Source: Lichenicoccus sp964246745
GTDB taxonomy: Bacteria > Pseudomonadota > Alphaproteobacteria > Acetobacterales > Acetobacteraceae
Assembly (NCBI GenBank): GCA_964246745.1
Contig: CAXTRK010000001.1
Location: forward strand, 1 to 64,000
Reading direction: 5' to 3'
DNA length: 64,000 nucleotides
This document shows, in pieces, positions 45,588-54,852 of this stretch (positions are counted from its first letter, which is position 1; the number at the start of each line of letters is the position of its first letter). The position numbers were made by a program, and so were the translations under genes. Below the pieces are notes generated by a model. It was not told the origin of the DNA, searched no databases, and was given only the letters and a program-made list of their open reading frames with translations.

Positions 45588-45617
45588 GCATATGCCGTGG
45601 ATTGGTCATATGATCAA
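45588..45617. promoter_or_regulatory. Predicted TetR-family operator between cupin and regulator genes
   Basis: TTGGTCATATGATCAA (45602-45617) is a 16-base near-perfect palindrome with two symmetric mismatches and a perfect TCATATGA core. A second palindrome, GGCATATGCC, lies at 45588-45597. Both sit in the divergent gap, as expected for a TetR regulator that represses itself and the cupin gene. Confidence 0.55.
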
Positions 45618-45663
45618 GTTCGTTGAACGGCTGCCTCCATTCCAAACCGTAGCCGGGCGGGTG

Positions 45664-46398
45664 ATGCAGATGGACGCTCCGAGTATCGAGCGAAGAGACG
45701 ATAAAGACTCTCGACCGGGCCATCCTGCGGTCGAGGATCGTTCGGCACGGCTGCGGATCATCGCCGCCGCGGAGGAGTTCTTCGCCGACTACGGTTTCGA
45801 CGGCACCTCGCTGCGACAGGTGGCGGTACGGGCCGGTGTCCCACCCGGGTTGATCGGCTACCATTTCGACGGCAAGCTCGGCCTGTATCGCGCCATCTTC
45901 GAGCTGCGCATGCCGGCCATGGTGGAGCAGAGGCTGGCGGGGCTGGCGCTGGCCGATCTCGAGGATGAGCGCCCTCGGCACCTGGAGATGATCGTCAAGG
46001 CGATGCTGGTGCCGATGTTGAGACTGACCGCGCAGGAGGGTGGCGGCCATTTCGGGGTGCTGCTGGCGCGCGAGGTGAGCGATCCTCGCTCGATCGAACG
46101 CGGCATCGTCGAGGAGATACTCGACCCGATCGCCAGGATGGCGATGGACCAGCTTCGCCGCGTGCTGCCGGATCGCAGCGAGGCCGAGATCAACTGGTCC
46201 TACAACACCATCGTCGGGACCATGGTCTATGCCATGGCCGATGCCGGACGGATCGCCAGGTTGAGCAAGGGTGCCGCCGATCCGAAGCGGGTGGATGAGA
46301 CCGTACGACACCTCACCGCCCTTCTGGTGCATGGGCTGCTGGTGAGCGGTTTGCGCGGATCGTCGGTGCGGACGCCTGAGGAAGGACCTGGATCATGA
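45664..46398 (+). CDS. TetR/AcrR-family transcriptional regulator
   Basis: The roughly 244-residue protein has the TetR helix-turn-helix near residues 22-68 (RIIAAAEEFFADYGFDGTS, LRQVAVRAGVPPGLIGYHF) and a helical ligand-binding domain. The ATG at 45664 is chosen because starts further upstream (45592, 45610) would overlap the predicted operator; the exact start is uncertain. It overlaps the next gene by four bases (ATGA), so it is the first gene of the catabolic operon, a common arrangement for pathway-specific repressors. Confidence 0.88.
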   Translation: MQMDAPSIERRDDKDSRPGHPAVEDRSARLRIIAAAEEFFADYGFDGTSLRQVAVRAGVPPGLIGYHFDGKLGLYRAIFELRMPAMVEQRLAGLALADLEDERPRHLEMIVKAMLVPMLRLTAQEGGGHFGVLLAREVSDPRSIERGIVEEILDPIARMAMDQLRRVLPDRSEAEINWSYNTIVGTMVYAMADAGRIARLSKGAADPKRVDETVRHLTALLVHGLLVSGLRGSSVRTPEEGPGS

Positions 46399-47390
46399 AG
46401 CTTGTCACATTTCAGCGCGGCGATGCCGCCAGCCGCGCCGGCGCACTGGTCGACGACGGCGCCGTCATCGTCGACCTCGCCGCCTCCAGCGAGCGGCGCG
46501 GCTGGGCGGCGACGCCCTATGCCAGCGTGCTGGCGATGATCGAAGCCGGCGATCCGGCACTGGGGCAGGCGTATGACCTGCTCGCGCGTGCCGATGCGGC
46601 GACACGGGTGCCAGTGGCGGATGTGGTGCTGCACGCACCGTTGCAGCCGCCGGTGCAGATGCGCGACTGCCTGTGCTTCGAGGGCCATCTGATCCAGGCG
46701 TTCCGCAACCTGCGGCAGATGCGCGCGCAGCAGTCCGACGATCCGGCGGCGGCGCTGGCGGAGATGGAACGCGACGGCGTGCTGTCGGTGCCGAAGACGT
46801 TCTACCAGCAGCCGATCTACTACAAGGCGAACCGCTTCGCGGTGGTGGGCACCGGCCACGACGTGATCTGGCCCGGCTACAGCGAGATGATGGATTTCGA
46901 GCTGGAGTTCGGCATCTATCTCGGCAGGCGCGCGGTGGACGTCGGCGTCGAGGACGCCCGGCCTTATATCTACGGCTACACCATCTTCAACGACGTGACC
47001 GCGCGCGACGCGCAATGGGCGGAGATGGGCGGGCAGCTCGGGCCGGCCAAGGGCAAGGACTTCGACACCTCCAACCCGATGGGTCCGTGCCTGGTGACCG
47101 CCGACGAGCTGACCGATCCGTACAATCTGACCATGATCGCGCGCATCAATGGCGAGGAGTGGACCCGCGCCAGCTCCAGCGCGATGTACTGGAACTTCGA
47201 GCAGCTCATCGCGCATATCTCCCGCAGCGAGACGCTCTACCCTGGCGAGTTTCTCGGTTCCGGCACGGTGCAGGGCGGCTGCGGGATCGAGCATATGCGC
47301 TTCCTTGCGCCGGGCGACGTGGTCGAGCTGGAGGTTGAAGGCATCGGGGTGCTGCGCAACCGGCTGGTGCGACCGGGACATGCGCGCTGA
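46395..47390 (+). CDS. Fumarylacetoacetate hydrolase-family protein
   Basis: Members cleave the carbon-carbon bond of beta-diketo acids such as fumarylacetoacetate or acylpyruvates. The 331-residue protein has the metal-binding pattern DFELEFGIYLG (Glu169, Glu171) and IFNDVTARDAQ, plus the active-site loop GKDFDTSNPMGPCLVT, with FEQLIAHISRSETLYPGEF and GSGTVQGGCG near the end. Co-location with a thiolase and a 3-oxoacid CoA-transferase suggests that the cleavage product is a 3-oxoacid. The substrate itself is unknown. Confidence 0.9.
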   Translation: MKLVTFQRGDAASRAGALVDDGAVIVDLAASSERRGWAATPYASVLAMIEAGDPALGQAYDLLARADAATRVPVADVVLHAPLQPPVQMRDCLCFEGHLIQAFRNLRQMRAQQSDDPAAALAEMERDGVLSVPKTFYQQPIYYKANRFAVVGTGHDVIWPGYSEMMDFELEFGIYLGRRAVDVGVEDARPYIYGYTIFNDVTARDAQWAEMGGQLGPAKGKDFDTSNPMGPCLVTADELTDPYNLTMIARINGEEWTRASSSAMYWNFEQLIAHISRSETLYPGEFLGSGTVQGGCGIEHMRFLAPGDVVELEVEGIGVLRNRLVRPGHAR

Positions 47391-47417
47391 GGCATCGCGC
47401 CGCGGAAGGAGTGCCGC

Positions 47418-48587
47418 ATGATCAATGAACCGGTTCTGGTCGGCTGGGGCCACACCCGCTTTGGCAGGCTCGAGGACGACCTGGAGACTCTGATCCTGGC
47501 CGCGGCACGCGAGGCGATCGCCGATGCCGAGGTGGAGCCGGGAGACATCGACGCGGTGTGGCTCGGCCACTTCAACTCCGGCATGGTGCCTGACGGCTTC
47601 TGCGCGTCGATGGTGCTGGGCGCCGACGCGGCGGCGATGCGCTACAAGCCGGCGACCCGCTGCGAGAATGCCTGCGCGTCGGGGTCCGCGGCGCTTTATT
47701 CCGCCCTCGACGCGGTGCGGTCCGGGCGGGTACGGCTGGCGCTGGTGGTCGGCGTGGAGAAGATGACCGCGCTCAGCACCGCCGGCGTCACCAAGGCCCT
47801 GTCCGGCGCCGGCTACCAGGCGGAGGAGCGCGATCTATCGTTCCCGCAGATCTTCGCCCGCTACGCCAAGGCCTATGCGCAGGCATACGGCGATCCCACT
47901 GCCGCGTTGGCGCGGATCTCGGTCAAGAATCACGCCAACGCGCTGCGCAACCCGCTGGCGCAGATGCACCGGCCATACGAATTGGAGTTCTGCCTGCACG
48001 TCTCGGAGCGCAATCCGATGATCGCCGATCCGCTCAAGCTCAGCGACTGCTCGCTGATCACCGATGGCGCCGCCGCGATCGTGGTGGCGCGGCGCGACAT
48101 GGCGGACGGGTTCCGGCGCGGCGTCCGGTTCCGCGCCACCGAGCAGGTCAACGACCTGCTGCCGCTTTCGGCCAAGACGCTGTCCGAGTTCGAAGGCCCG
48201 CGCGAGGCGTTCCGGCGTGCCTATGCCAGTGCCGGGATCGGCGTCGAGGACCTGGACTTCGCCGAGGTGCACGACTGCTTCACCATCGCCGAGCTGATGT
48301 CGATGGAGGCGATGGGACTGGCACGGCCCGGCGGCGGCGGCGGCTGTCTTGCGGAGGGACAGACCGAGCGCGATGGCCGGCTGCCGATCAACCTGTCGGG
48401 CGGCCTCAAGGCGAAGGGGCACGCGGTGGGCGCCACCGGCGTCTCCATGCACGTCCTGGCGGCGCGGCAACTGGTCGGCGAAGCCGGCGACATGCAGCTT
48501 GAGCGAACGCCCTCGCTGGGGCTCTGCTTCAACATGGGCGGCGGCGCCGTCGCCAACTACGTGTCTGTGATGGAACGACTTCGATAA
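47418..48587 (+). CDS. Thiolase-family acyltransferase (SCP-x type)
   Basis: The 389-residue protein has the nucleophile Cys86 in RCENACASGSAAL, EVHDCFTIAELMSMEAMGL, and the active-site His in GGLKAKGHAVGATG, where the usual GHP is GHA. This pattern is the SCP-x/non-specific thiolase subgroup rather than AtoB type. Activity is likely thiolytic cleavage of a 3-oxoacyl-CoA. It follows the hydrolase by 27 bases on the same strand. The next gene is 41 bases downstream. Confidence 0.88.
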   Translation: MINEPVLVGWGHTRFGRLEDDLETLILAAAREAIADAEVEPGDIDAVWLGHFNSGMVPDGFCASMVLGADAAAMRYKPATRCENACASGSAALYSALDAVRSGRVRLALVVGVEKMTALSTAGVTKALSGAGYQAEERDLSFPQIFARYAKAYAQAYGDPTAALARISVKNHANALRNPLAQMHRPYELEFCLHVSERNPMIADPLKLSDCSLITDGAAAIVVARRDMADGFRRGVRFRATEQVNDLLPLSAKTLSEFEGPREAFRRAYASAGIGVEDLDFAEVHDCFTIAELMSMEAMGLARPGGGGGCLAEGQTERDGRLPINLSGGLKAKGHAVGATGVSMHVLAARQLVGEAGDMQLERTPSLGLCFNMGGGAVANYVSVMERLR

Positions 48588-48628
48588 TCGGGACGACAGC
48601 GAATCCGCAGGAAACATTCGGGAGCGAC

Positions 48629-49342
48629 ATGGCCAGAACCACCATTCATCCGGACGCCGCCGACGCCTTGTCCGGACTGCTAGCGGACGGCATGACGATC
48701 TGCGTCGGCGGCTTCGGCCTGTGCGGCATTCCGGAGCGGCTGATCGACGCGCTGGGCGCGTCCGGCGTGCGCGGCCTCACCGTGGTCTCCAACAATGCCG
48801 GCGTCGACGGCGTGGGCCTCGGCAAGCTGCTGCGCACGCGCCAGATCAGGAAAATGGTGGCCTCCTATGTCGGCGAGAACAAGGAGTTCGAGCGGCAATA
48901 CCTGGCGGGCGAACTGGAGGTCGAATTCTGCCCGCAAGGCACGTTGGCCGAGCGCTGCCGCGCCGGCGGCGCCGGGATCGCCGGCTTCTACACCCGGACC
49001 GGGGTTGGCACGCTGGTGGCGCAGGGCAAGGAACTCAAGCAGTTCGACGGCGAGACGTTCCTGCTGGAGCGCGGCATCCGCGCCGACCTTGCCCTCATCA
49101 AGGGTTGGAAGGCGGATCAGGCCGGCAACCTGGTGTTCCGCAAGACGGCGCGGAATTTCAATCAGACCATGGCGAGCGCCGGCCAGATCTGCGTCGCCGA
49201 GGTGGAGGAGATCGTTGGCGTTGGACAACTGGACAAGGATTCAATTCACCTGCCTGGCGTTTACGTCGATCGGCTGATGGTTGGCGCGCCCTACGACAAA
49301 CCGGTCGAGTTCCGCACCCTACGCCAGAAGCAGGTCGCCTGA
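48629..49342 (+). CDS. scoA: 3-oxoacid CoA-transferase subunit A
   Basis: Subunit A carries the CoA-binding part of the enzyme that transfers CoA from succinyl-CoA to a 3-oxoacid. The 237-residue sequence has GMTICVGGFGLCGIPERLI near residue 21, VSNNAGVDGVGLGKLL, and FYTRTGVGTLVAQGKEL, all as in the SCOT/PcaI family. Its stop shares one base with the subunit B start (TGATG). SCOT and PcaI cannot be separated by eye; the ScoA name is a best fit. Confidence 0.92.
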   Translation: MARTTIHPDAADALSGLLADGMTICVGGFGLCGIPERLIDALGASGVRGLTVVSNNAGVDGVGLGKLLRTRQIRKMVASYVGENKEFERQYLAGELEVEFCPQGTLAERCRAGGAGIAGFYTRTGVGTLVAQGKELKQFDGETFLLERGIRADLALIKGWKADQAGNLVFRKTARNFNQTMASAGQICVAEVEEIVGVGQLDKDSIHLPGVYVDRLMVGAPYDKPVEFRTLRQKQVA

Positions 49343-49977
49343 TGCCGTGGACCCGCGAACAGATGGCGGCGCAAGCCGCCGCCGAATTGCAGGACGGCGA
49401 TTACGTCAACCTCGGCATCGGCATCCCGACCCTGGTGGCCAACAACATGCCGGCCGGCGTCGAGGTGACGTTGCAGTCGGAAAACGGGATGTTGGGGATC
49501 GGGCCGTTCCCCTTCGAGGGGGAGGAGGATGCGGACCTGATCAACGCCGGCAAGCAGACCATCTCCGAACTCGACGCATCGAGCTACTTCTCCTCCTCGG
49601 ACAGTTTCGCAATGATCCGCGGCGGCCACATCGACATCACCGTGTTGGGCGCGATGGAGGTGTCGGAGACCGGCGACGTGGCCAACTGGATGATTCCAGG
49701 CAAGGTGATCAAGGGCATGGGCGGAGCGATGGACCTGGTCGCCGGTGTCCGTCGCATCATCGTGCTGATGGAGCACACCTCCAAGGATGGCCAGCCGAAA
49801 TTCGTGCCGGCCTGCAGCCTGCCGCTGACCGGACAGGACGTGGCCGACGTGCTTATCACCAACCTCTGCATGTTCGCCCGCCAGTCGCGTGGCCAGCCGT
49901 TCCGGCTGATCAAGCTGGCGCCTGAGGTGTCGCTTGAGGAAGTCCGGGCGCGGACCACCGCGAAGTTCCTCTTTTAG
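49342..49977 (+). CDS. scoB: 3-oxoacid CoA-transferase subunit B
   Basis: Subunit B provides the catalytic glutamate, here Glu47 in LQSENGMLGIGPFPFEGEED. Other conserved blocks in the 211 residues are YVNLGIGIPTLVANNMP near the start, SFAMIRGGHIDITVLGAMEV and MGGAMDLVAGVRRIIVLMEH. It begins at the ATG overlapping the scoA stop. With the FAH-type hydrolase and thiolase it forms a coherent route from a beta-diketo acid to acetyl-CoA. Confidence 0.93.
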   Translation: MPWTREQMAAQAAAELQDGDYVNLGIGIPTLVANNMPAGVEVTLQSENGMLGIGPFPFEGEEDADLINAGKQTISELDASSYFSSSDSFAMIRGGHIDITVLGAMEVSETGDVANWMIPGKVIKGMGGAMDLVAGVRRIIVLMEHTSKDGQPKFVPACSLPLTGQDVADVLITNLCMFARQSRGQPFRLIKLAPEVSLEEVRARTTAKFLF

Positions 49978-50217
49978 TGCAGAGCTGCCGTGGATCAACG
50001 AGTTAGGGCACTCTCCGCGCTGGATCGGGCCTCCTGGACGTGCATAATAAAATCCTGTGGGCGTAAACAGTATTGTTGTTCACCCGTTCAATGCGCTATG
50101 GGTCGTAAAACGGCTCGCGTGTTGCGGAAGACGCGCGTGTCGCCGAGCGATGATCCACGCCTTGTCTCGGTGAGAAACACCGGGCGGAACGATAAAAAAA
50201 GATTTCAGGAGAGAGCG

Positions 50218-51123
50218 TTGCGAACCCATCGGATGTCTCCCTGCTTCCTGGCGGGATTGCTGGCCGTGGCTTGGCCGCTGGCCGGCAAGGCCGAAGAAGG
50301 CCTGACGCCTTACATCCCCGGCATCACCACCGGTGTGCCGGTTGGCGCTCTGCCGCCGCCCGGCTTCTACGGCAGCGAAGACAACTACGTGATCTTCGGC
50401 GATGTCAGGAACGGTGCCGGCGAGACGATTCCGATCAGGGTAACCAACTGGTCGGCAAACGTGGCGCTGCTCTATTCCTCGCCCTACCACATCCTGGGAG
50501 GCACCTACGGCGCCGGGCTGATCGAGATAATGGCCAACCACAACGTCGACGCCACCGATGTCGGCGGACCCAATACGAGCTCAACCGGGCTGTTCAACAC
50601 CATCATCGAGCCGCTGACGCTGTCCTGGTCCCTGGGAGGCGGTCTGTTCGCCTCCATCGGGCAGTCGTTCTATCTGCCGGACGGCGAGTTCCACGAGATG
50701 AACGGTGTCCGCAAACAGACCTCCTATGCCAACGCATTCTGGACCTATGAGCCGAGCTTCGCGATCTCCTATCTCAAGAACGGCTGGAATCTGACCGCCA
50801 CCAACGTCTACGACGTCAATGCCGAGGACACCCTGACCCACTATCAGTCGGGCGACGTGTACTACCTCGACTTGACCGCGGTGAAGACGGTCGGCCGGGT
50901 GACAGCGGGACTGATCGGCAACTACACGCAGCAGACCGGCGATGACCGGCAGGACGGCGCCACTGTCGGCCGCGGCAACCGCGCGCAGCACGTCATGCTT
51001 GGCCCGTTGCTCGCCTACCGGATCGGCGGGTTCACCTTCACGGCGCGCTTCCTGAGCGACGTGCGGACCCAGAACGACGTCAACCTGTCGGAAGTCCACC
51101 TTTCCGTCGCCACCCGGTTCTGA
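50218..51123 (+). CDS. Outer-membrane channel of the SphA/phenol-MetA family
   Basis: The 301-residue protein has a signal peptide (MSPCFLAGLLAVAWPLAGKA) and a mature part of alternating amphipathic strands rich in Tyr, Gly and Asn ending in a phenylalanine (VHLSVATRF), as required for outer-membrane barrels. It resembles the transporter family found in aromatic-catabolism clusters, where it is thought to admit hydrophobic substrates. The TTG at 50218 has AGGAG just upstream; an ATG at 50233 is the alternative. The 240-base gap before it includes an AT-rich tract (CATAATAAAATCC) that could hold a promoter. Confidence 0.8.
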   Translation: MRTHRMSPCFLAGLLAVAWPLAGKAEEGLTPYIPGITTGVPVGALPPPGFYGSEDNYVIFGDVRNGAGETIPIRVTNWSANVALLYSSPYHILGGTYGAGLIEIMANHNVDATDVGGPNTSSTGLFNTIIEPLTLSWSLGGGLFASIGQSFYLPDGEFHEMNGVRKQTSYANAFWTYEPSFAISYLKNGWNLTATNVYDVNAEDTLTHYQSGDVYYLDLTAVKTVGRVTAGLIGNYTQQTGDDRQDGATVGRGNRAQHVMLGPLLAYRIGGFTFTARFLSDVRTQNDVNLSEVHLSVATRF

Positions 51124-51144
51124 ACCAGCAACAGGAGACGTCGC

Positions 51145-52365
51145 ATGACACGACACTGGCTGGCGCTGGCCATCATCTTCGGGTCGTTCATCCAATTTAC
51201 GCTGAACTGGTTCGCCATCATCCCGATGTTCGGCGGCCTTATTTCGGACCTGCATCTGGCGCCCCTGCAACTTGGCGGCGTGATCAGCGCCTTCATCGCG
51301 GGCTACGGCGTGTTCCACCTGCCGGGCGGAATACTCGCCGAGCGGGTCGGCATGCGCAGGGCGCTGCTGATCGGCATCGCCATCGAGAGCATCGGTGCCG
51401 CGCTCAGCGGCGTGACCGGGAGCTACGGGCTGCTGCTGCTGGCGCGATTCCTGTGCGGCGTCGGCGGATCGATCTACATCGGCAGCGCCGTCGGCCTCAC
51501 CACCGCCTGGTTCCGCGACCGTGCTCTGGCGACCGCGAACGGCCTCATCACCGGGGTGGCGTTCTCGCTCGGCGCCGCCATCGGCCTGTTCGGCTGGGGC
51601 TTGCTGGGTGCTGCGATCGGCTGGCGGGCGGCGATCATCGCGGGTGCCGCAGTGGGCTTCCTCACTCTACTGGTGATGGCGCTGATCTATCCCGAGCCGC
51701 CGGCGCATCTTGACGAGCCGAGCGTCGGTCCGCAGCACAGCCTGGCCTCGCTGCGCCGGGTGCTGGGCAACGGCACGCTCTGGGTGATGAGCCTGGCGTT
51801 CATGGGCGGCTACGGCAGCTACTTCGCAGCCACCGCCCTGCTGCCCGGCTTCGCCCAGACCGCGCGCGGAGCAAGCCCAGCCTATGGCGAGGCGCTTGGG
51901 GCGATCATGCTGCTGAGCGGCATCGTCGGCGCCTTCGCGGGCGGTTGGCTCGCCGACCGGGTGCTGGGATTGCTGCCGACCTTCCTGCTGGGCTGCGCCA
52001 TCGAGGCTGCCGCCCTGCTGTCGGTGCCGTTCCTCGGTGCGGGAAGCCTGTGGATCGCCGCCGCCCTGATCGGCGCCGGCACCATCCTGTCCTTCGTGAC
52101 CTGGATCGGGTTGCCCGGTGTCATGCCGGACCGGCTGCGCAGCATCGACGTGCCGAGCGCGGTCGGGTTGATGCTTACCGTGGTGGCGGCGGGCGGCGTG
52201 GTGATGCCCCCGCTCTACCTCAAAGTCGCCAGCAGCTACGGTGCTGTGTTCGGCTGGAGCCTGGAGGCGCTGTTGTCGATCGGCTTGGCGCTGATCGCGC
52301 TGGTCACGCGGCACGGGGTCGCGATCTCACGGGCCTTTCCACCCGTCCAAGCCTCGCCGAGCTAA
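51145..52365 (+). CDS. MFS transporter
   Basis: The 406-residue protein has about twelve membrane segments in two halves, with the motif-A-like loop LAERVGMRRALL between helices 2 and 3 and a charged central loop (about residues 185-205). It probably moves the substrate of the neighbouring catabolic enzymes across the inner membrane; this rests only on position, 21 bases after the outer-membrane protein gene. A ribosome site AGGAGA precedes the ATG. Confidence 0.9.
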   Translation: MTRHWLALAIIFGSFIQFTLNWFAIIPMFGGLISDLHLAPLQLGGVISAFIAGYGVFHLPGGILAERVGMRRALLIGIAIESIGAALSGVTGSYGLLLLARFLCGVGGSIYIGSAVGLTTAWFRDRALATANGLITGVAFSLGAAIGLFGWGLLGAAIGWRAAIIAGAAVGFLTLLVMALIYPEPPAHLDEPSVGPQHSLASLRRVLGNGTLWVMSLAFMGGYGSYFAATALLPGFAQTARGASPAYGEALGAIMLLSGIVGAFAGGWLADRVLGLLPTFLLGCAIEAAALLSVPFLGAGSLWIAAALIGAGTILSFVTWIGLPGVMPDRLRSIDVPSAVGLMLTVVAAGGVVMPPLYLKVASSYGAVFGWSLEALLSIGLALIALVTRHGVAISRAFPPVQASPS

Positions 52366-52421
52366 ACCGGATCGTCCGTTTCAGAGTTCGTTTGATAAGC
52401 GGGTCAGGGCAGAGCGCCGCC

Positions 52422-53684
52422 TCAGGCGCCAGATGTCCGCAACATTTCCGGGCCGGTCTCACCCATGCCGCGCAGCCCAAGCAAGGCCAGGTCGATGTCG
52501 ATCTCGTTCTTCAGCAGGGAGATCGCGTGACGCACGCCGGGCTCTCCGGCGAGGGTGGCGGCGAACAGGAAGGGGCGGCCGATCAGCACGAAGTCGGCGC
52601 CCAGCGCGAACGCCTTGAGCACGTCGTTGCCGCGGCGAAAGCCGCTGTCGGCGATCACCACCATGCCGCCGCACTCCGCCTTGATCTCGGCCAGCACCTG
52701 CATCGGCGAGACCGCCGCATCGAGCTGCCGGCCGCCATGGTTCGAGACCACGATGCCGTCGGCGCCGATGTCGCGGGCAATCCGCGCATCCTGGACTGAG
52801 AGCACGCCCTTGATCACGAACGGCCCCTTCCAGAGCGCACGGATCATCTCGGCCTGCTTCCAGGCGAACGAGCTATGTCCGGTGACGACCGTCACCTTGC
52901 GGGAGAACAGGCTGATGCCCGCACGTGGCTCGACATTGCTGATGTGCGGAATGCCGCGCTTGAGCAGGGTACGGGCGGCGGTGCCGCCGAGCCAGCGCGG
53001 ATGGGTGATGCCGTCCCAGCTCAGGCGTGGTGTCGGACGCAGCGGCATGCTGTAGCCGGCGCGCTTGTCGTCCTCCCGGTTCGAGGCCACCGGCACGTCG
53101 ACGGTGAGTATGAACACCTTGATGCCGGCTTGCGCCACGCGTTCGACCATCTGCTCGATCTTGCGCAGCTCCGGAGACTGATAGGCCGCGAACCAGGCAT
53201 GCGGATTGTTGCGCGCCAGTTCCTCCATCGGCGTGATCGAATTGGCGCTCAGCACGAACGGGATGTCCGCGGCACGCGCCGCCCGCGCCATGCGGTTGTC
53301 AGCGTCATAGCTGACCACGGCGGACGCTCCCATCGGCGCGATGCCGAAGGGGGACGAATAGCGGCGGCCGAACAATGTGGTCCCCTGGGAGCGCTCGGAG
53401 ACGTCACGCAGGATGCGCGTGATCATGCGCCAGTGATCGAAAGCGGCGCGATTATGGTCGCGCGCGTCGCCATCCTCGCAGCCATTGGCGACGTAGCCAT
53501 AGACCGCGCGCGGCAGCCGCGCTTTGCACAGCCGTTGGAAGTCGTCGAGCTTGAGCGCCTGGGCGAGCAGCCGGCGGTGATGGCGACGCAGCCGCTTTCC
53601 GGCGTGACTGGAGTGCTCCGAGGAGGCGGCCTCCGCGCGTCCCGCAGCGGACAGCGTCGAGGAGGCGAGCAGGGAGGCGGCCAT
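52422..53684 (-). CDS. FMN-dependent alpha-hydroxyacid dehydrogenase
   Basis: This flavoenzyme family oxidises L-2-hydroxyacids such as lactate, mandelate or glycolate. The 420-residue protein has YGYVANGCEDGDARDHNR near the N-terminus, SPFGIAPMGASAVVSYDAD, the substrate/FMN region with LTVDVPVASNREDD, the catalytic SNHGGRQLD, and ADSGFRRGNDVLKAFALGAD. An unusual Ala/Ser/His/Arg-rich N-terminal extension of about 40 residues precedes the barrel. The ATG at 53684 has AAAGGAAA upstream. It converges on the MFS gene and may feed a 2-oxoacid into the same pathway. Confidence 0.9.
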   Translation of the reverse strand: MAASLLASSTLSAAGRAEAASSEHSSHAGKRLRRHHRRLLAQALKLDDFQRLCKARLPRAVYGYVANGCEDGDARDHNRAAFDHWRMITRILRDVSERSQGTTLFGRRYSSPFGIAPMGASAVVSYDADNRMARAARAADIPFVLSANSITPMEELARNNPHAWFAAYQSPELRKIEQMVERVAQAGIKVFILTVDVPVASNREDDKRAGYSMPLRPTPRLSWDGITHPRWLGGTAARTLLKRGIPHISNVEPRAGISLFSRKVTVVTGHSSFAWKQAEMIRALWKGPFVIKGVLSVQDARIARDIGADGIVVSNHGGRQLDAAVSPMQVLAEIKAECGGMVVIADSGFRRGNDVLKAFALGADFVLIGRPFLFAATLAGEPGVRHAISLLKNEIDIDLALLGLRGMGETGPEMLRTSGA

Positions 53685-53767
53685 CGCGGTTTCCTTTACG
53701 TCACGCGTCTGCCTGCGCAAGCGCGCGAGCCTCGCCTGGGGTTCGGCAAGATCTCCCTGAACGGGCC

Positions 53768-54766
53768 CTACTTGAATGGGATCGGCAGCTTGTTCACCGC
53801 GAGCAGCCCGTCTTGGTAGGTCACGTCCCATTGCAGGCCATCAGCGGTGCTGCGGCCCATCAGGTTTGCCACGAACAAGGCGGTGTGCAGCCGCACCAAC
53901 CCCAGCACGGACGCGCGGGTTACCAGATCACGGAAGTCATGGGCGGTCAGATGCAGCGTGGCGCTGCTCTCGTCCGGTGTCGCCGCGGCGATAGCCACCC
54001 CCGCGCCCTGAAGCGCGGTGCTTCCCTCGGTCACGCGCAGCGAGTCGATGGTGAGCGGAATGCGCGCGTCCGGCGCGCCCCCGCCAGTGGCGGCGAGCAG
54101 GGTGGGCAGGCTTGCGGCTGGCAGCGTGAGCCGCAGCGCCAGGTGATCGGGCAGCAAGGTCGGGGGCGTCAGGCTGCCGGTGATGCCGTCCAGGGTGAAG
54201 GCCACACGTACCGGGCGATCCGCGTCGCCGCCGGCCTGCGATGTGAGGCGCAACTCCATGCGGCGGATGGAGACATGGCCGGACGCGCCGCGCAGCGTCA
54301 CACCGCGCCAGTCGGCGACGTAAGCGCCGCCATGCCGTAGCCCGTCAGCGATCGGACGGCCGGCATCCTGCAGCAGGCCGCCCCGGCAGCCGCTATGGCC
54401 GCTTCCCGCAAGGCCGATCAGCAGGGCAGCGGCCGATGCGCTCGCCGCCCGCTCGAGCGCCATCAGAGACGTGGCGGCCGAGCCGCTTGCAACGCGCAGT
54501 TCCGCCGCTGTCATCGATGGCGAGGCGCCACGCGCCGGCTCCGGCAGGCGGACCTGCAGACGCGTGGCGTCAAAACCGGTCTCGGGCGAGGCCAGGGAGT
54601 TGAGAGTGGCCACATGCACGCTGGCGCAGGCGGCCGGCAGGTCAAGACCATGTGCATCGGCGGCGGCCACGGCCGGATGGCAGCACAGCATGAGCAGGAC
54701 TGCCCCGGCAATTAAGATGGCGGCTGGGAAGGCGGCGGCTGGGGTGCTGGGCAGGATCGGTCTCAT
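53768..54766 (-). CDS. Exported protein of unknown function
   Basis: The 332-residue product has a signal peptide (PAAILIAGAVLLMLCCHPAV, cut near AAADA), then a long beta-rich region without recognisable catalytic motifs. Segments such as DGLRHGGAYVADWRGVTL and MELRLTSQAGGD recall alphaproteobacterial DUF2125-type envelope proteins, from memory only. The ATG at 54766 is chosen to place the signal peptide at the start; one at 54808 is possible. It lies upstream of, and on the same strand as, the FMN enzyme, with an 83-base gap. Confidence 0.65.
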   Translation of the reverse strand: MRPILPSTPAAAFPAAILIAGAVLLMLCCHPAVAAADAHGLDLPAACASVHVATLNSLASPETGFDATRLQVRLPEPARGASPSMTAAELRVASGSAATSLMALERAASASAAALLIGLAGSGHSGCRGGLLQDAGRPIADGLRHGGAYVADWRGVTLRGASGHVSIRRMELRLTSQAGGDADRPVRVAFTLDGITGSLTPPTLLPDHLALRLTLPAASLPTLLAATGGGAPDARIPLTIDSLRVTEGSTALQGAGVAIAAATPDESSATLHLTAHDFRDLVTRASVLGLVRLHTALFVANLMGRSTADGLQWDVTYQDGLLAVNKLPIPFK

Positions 54767-54852
54767 CAACAGCAAGGTTGGCTGAGGGGCGCGCCCGTGG
54801 CAATGCATGGCGACCGGCGGTGCCGGCTCCAACCTCTCCGGCAGCGAGCCTG

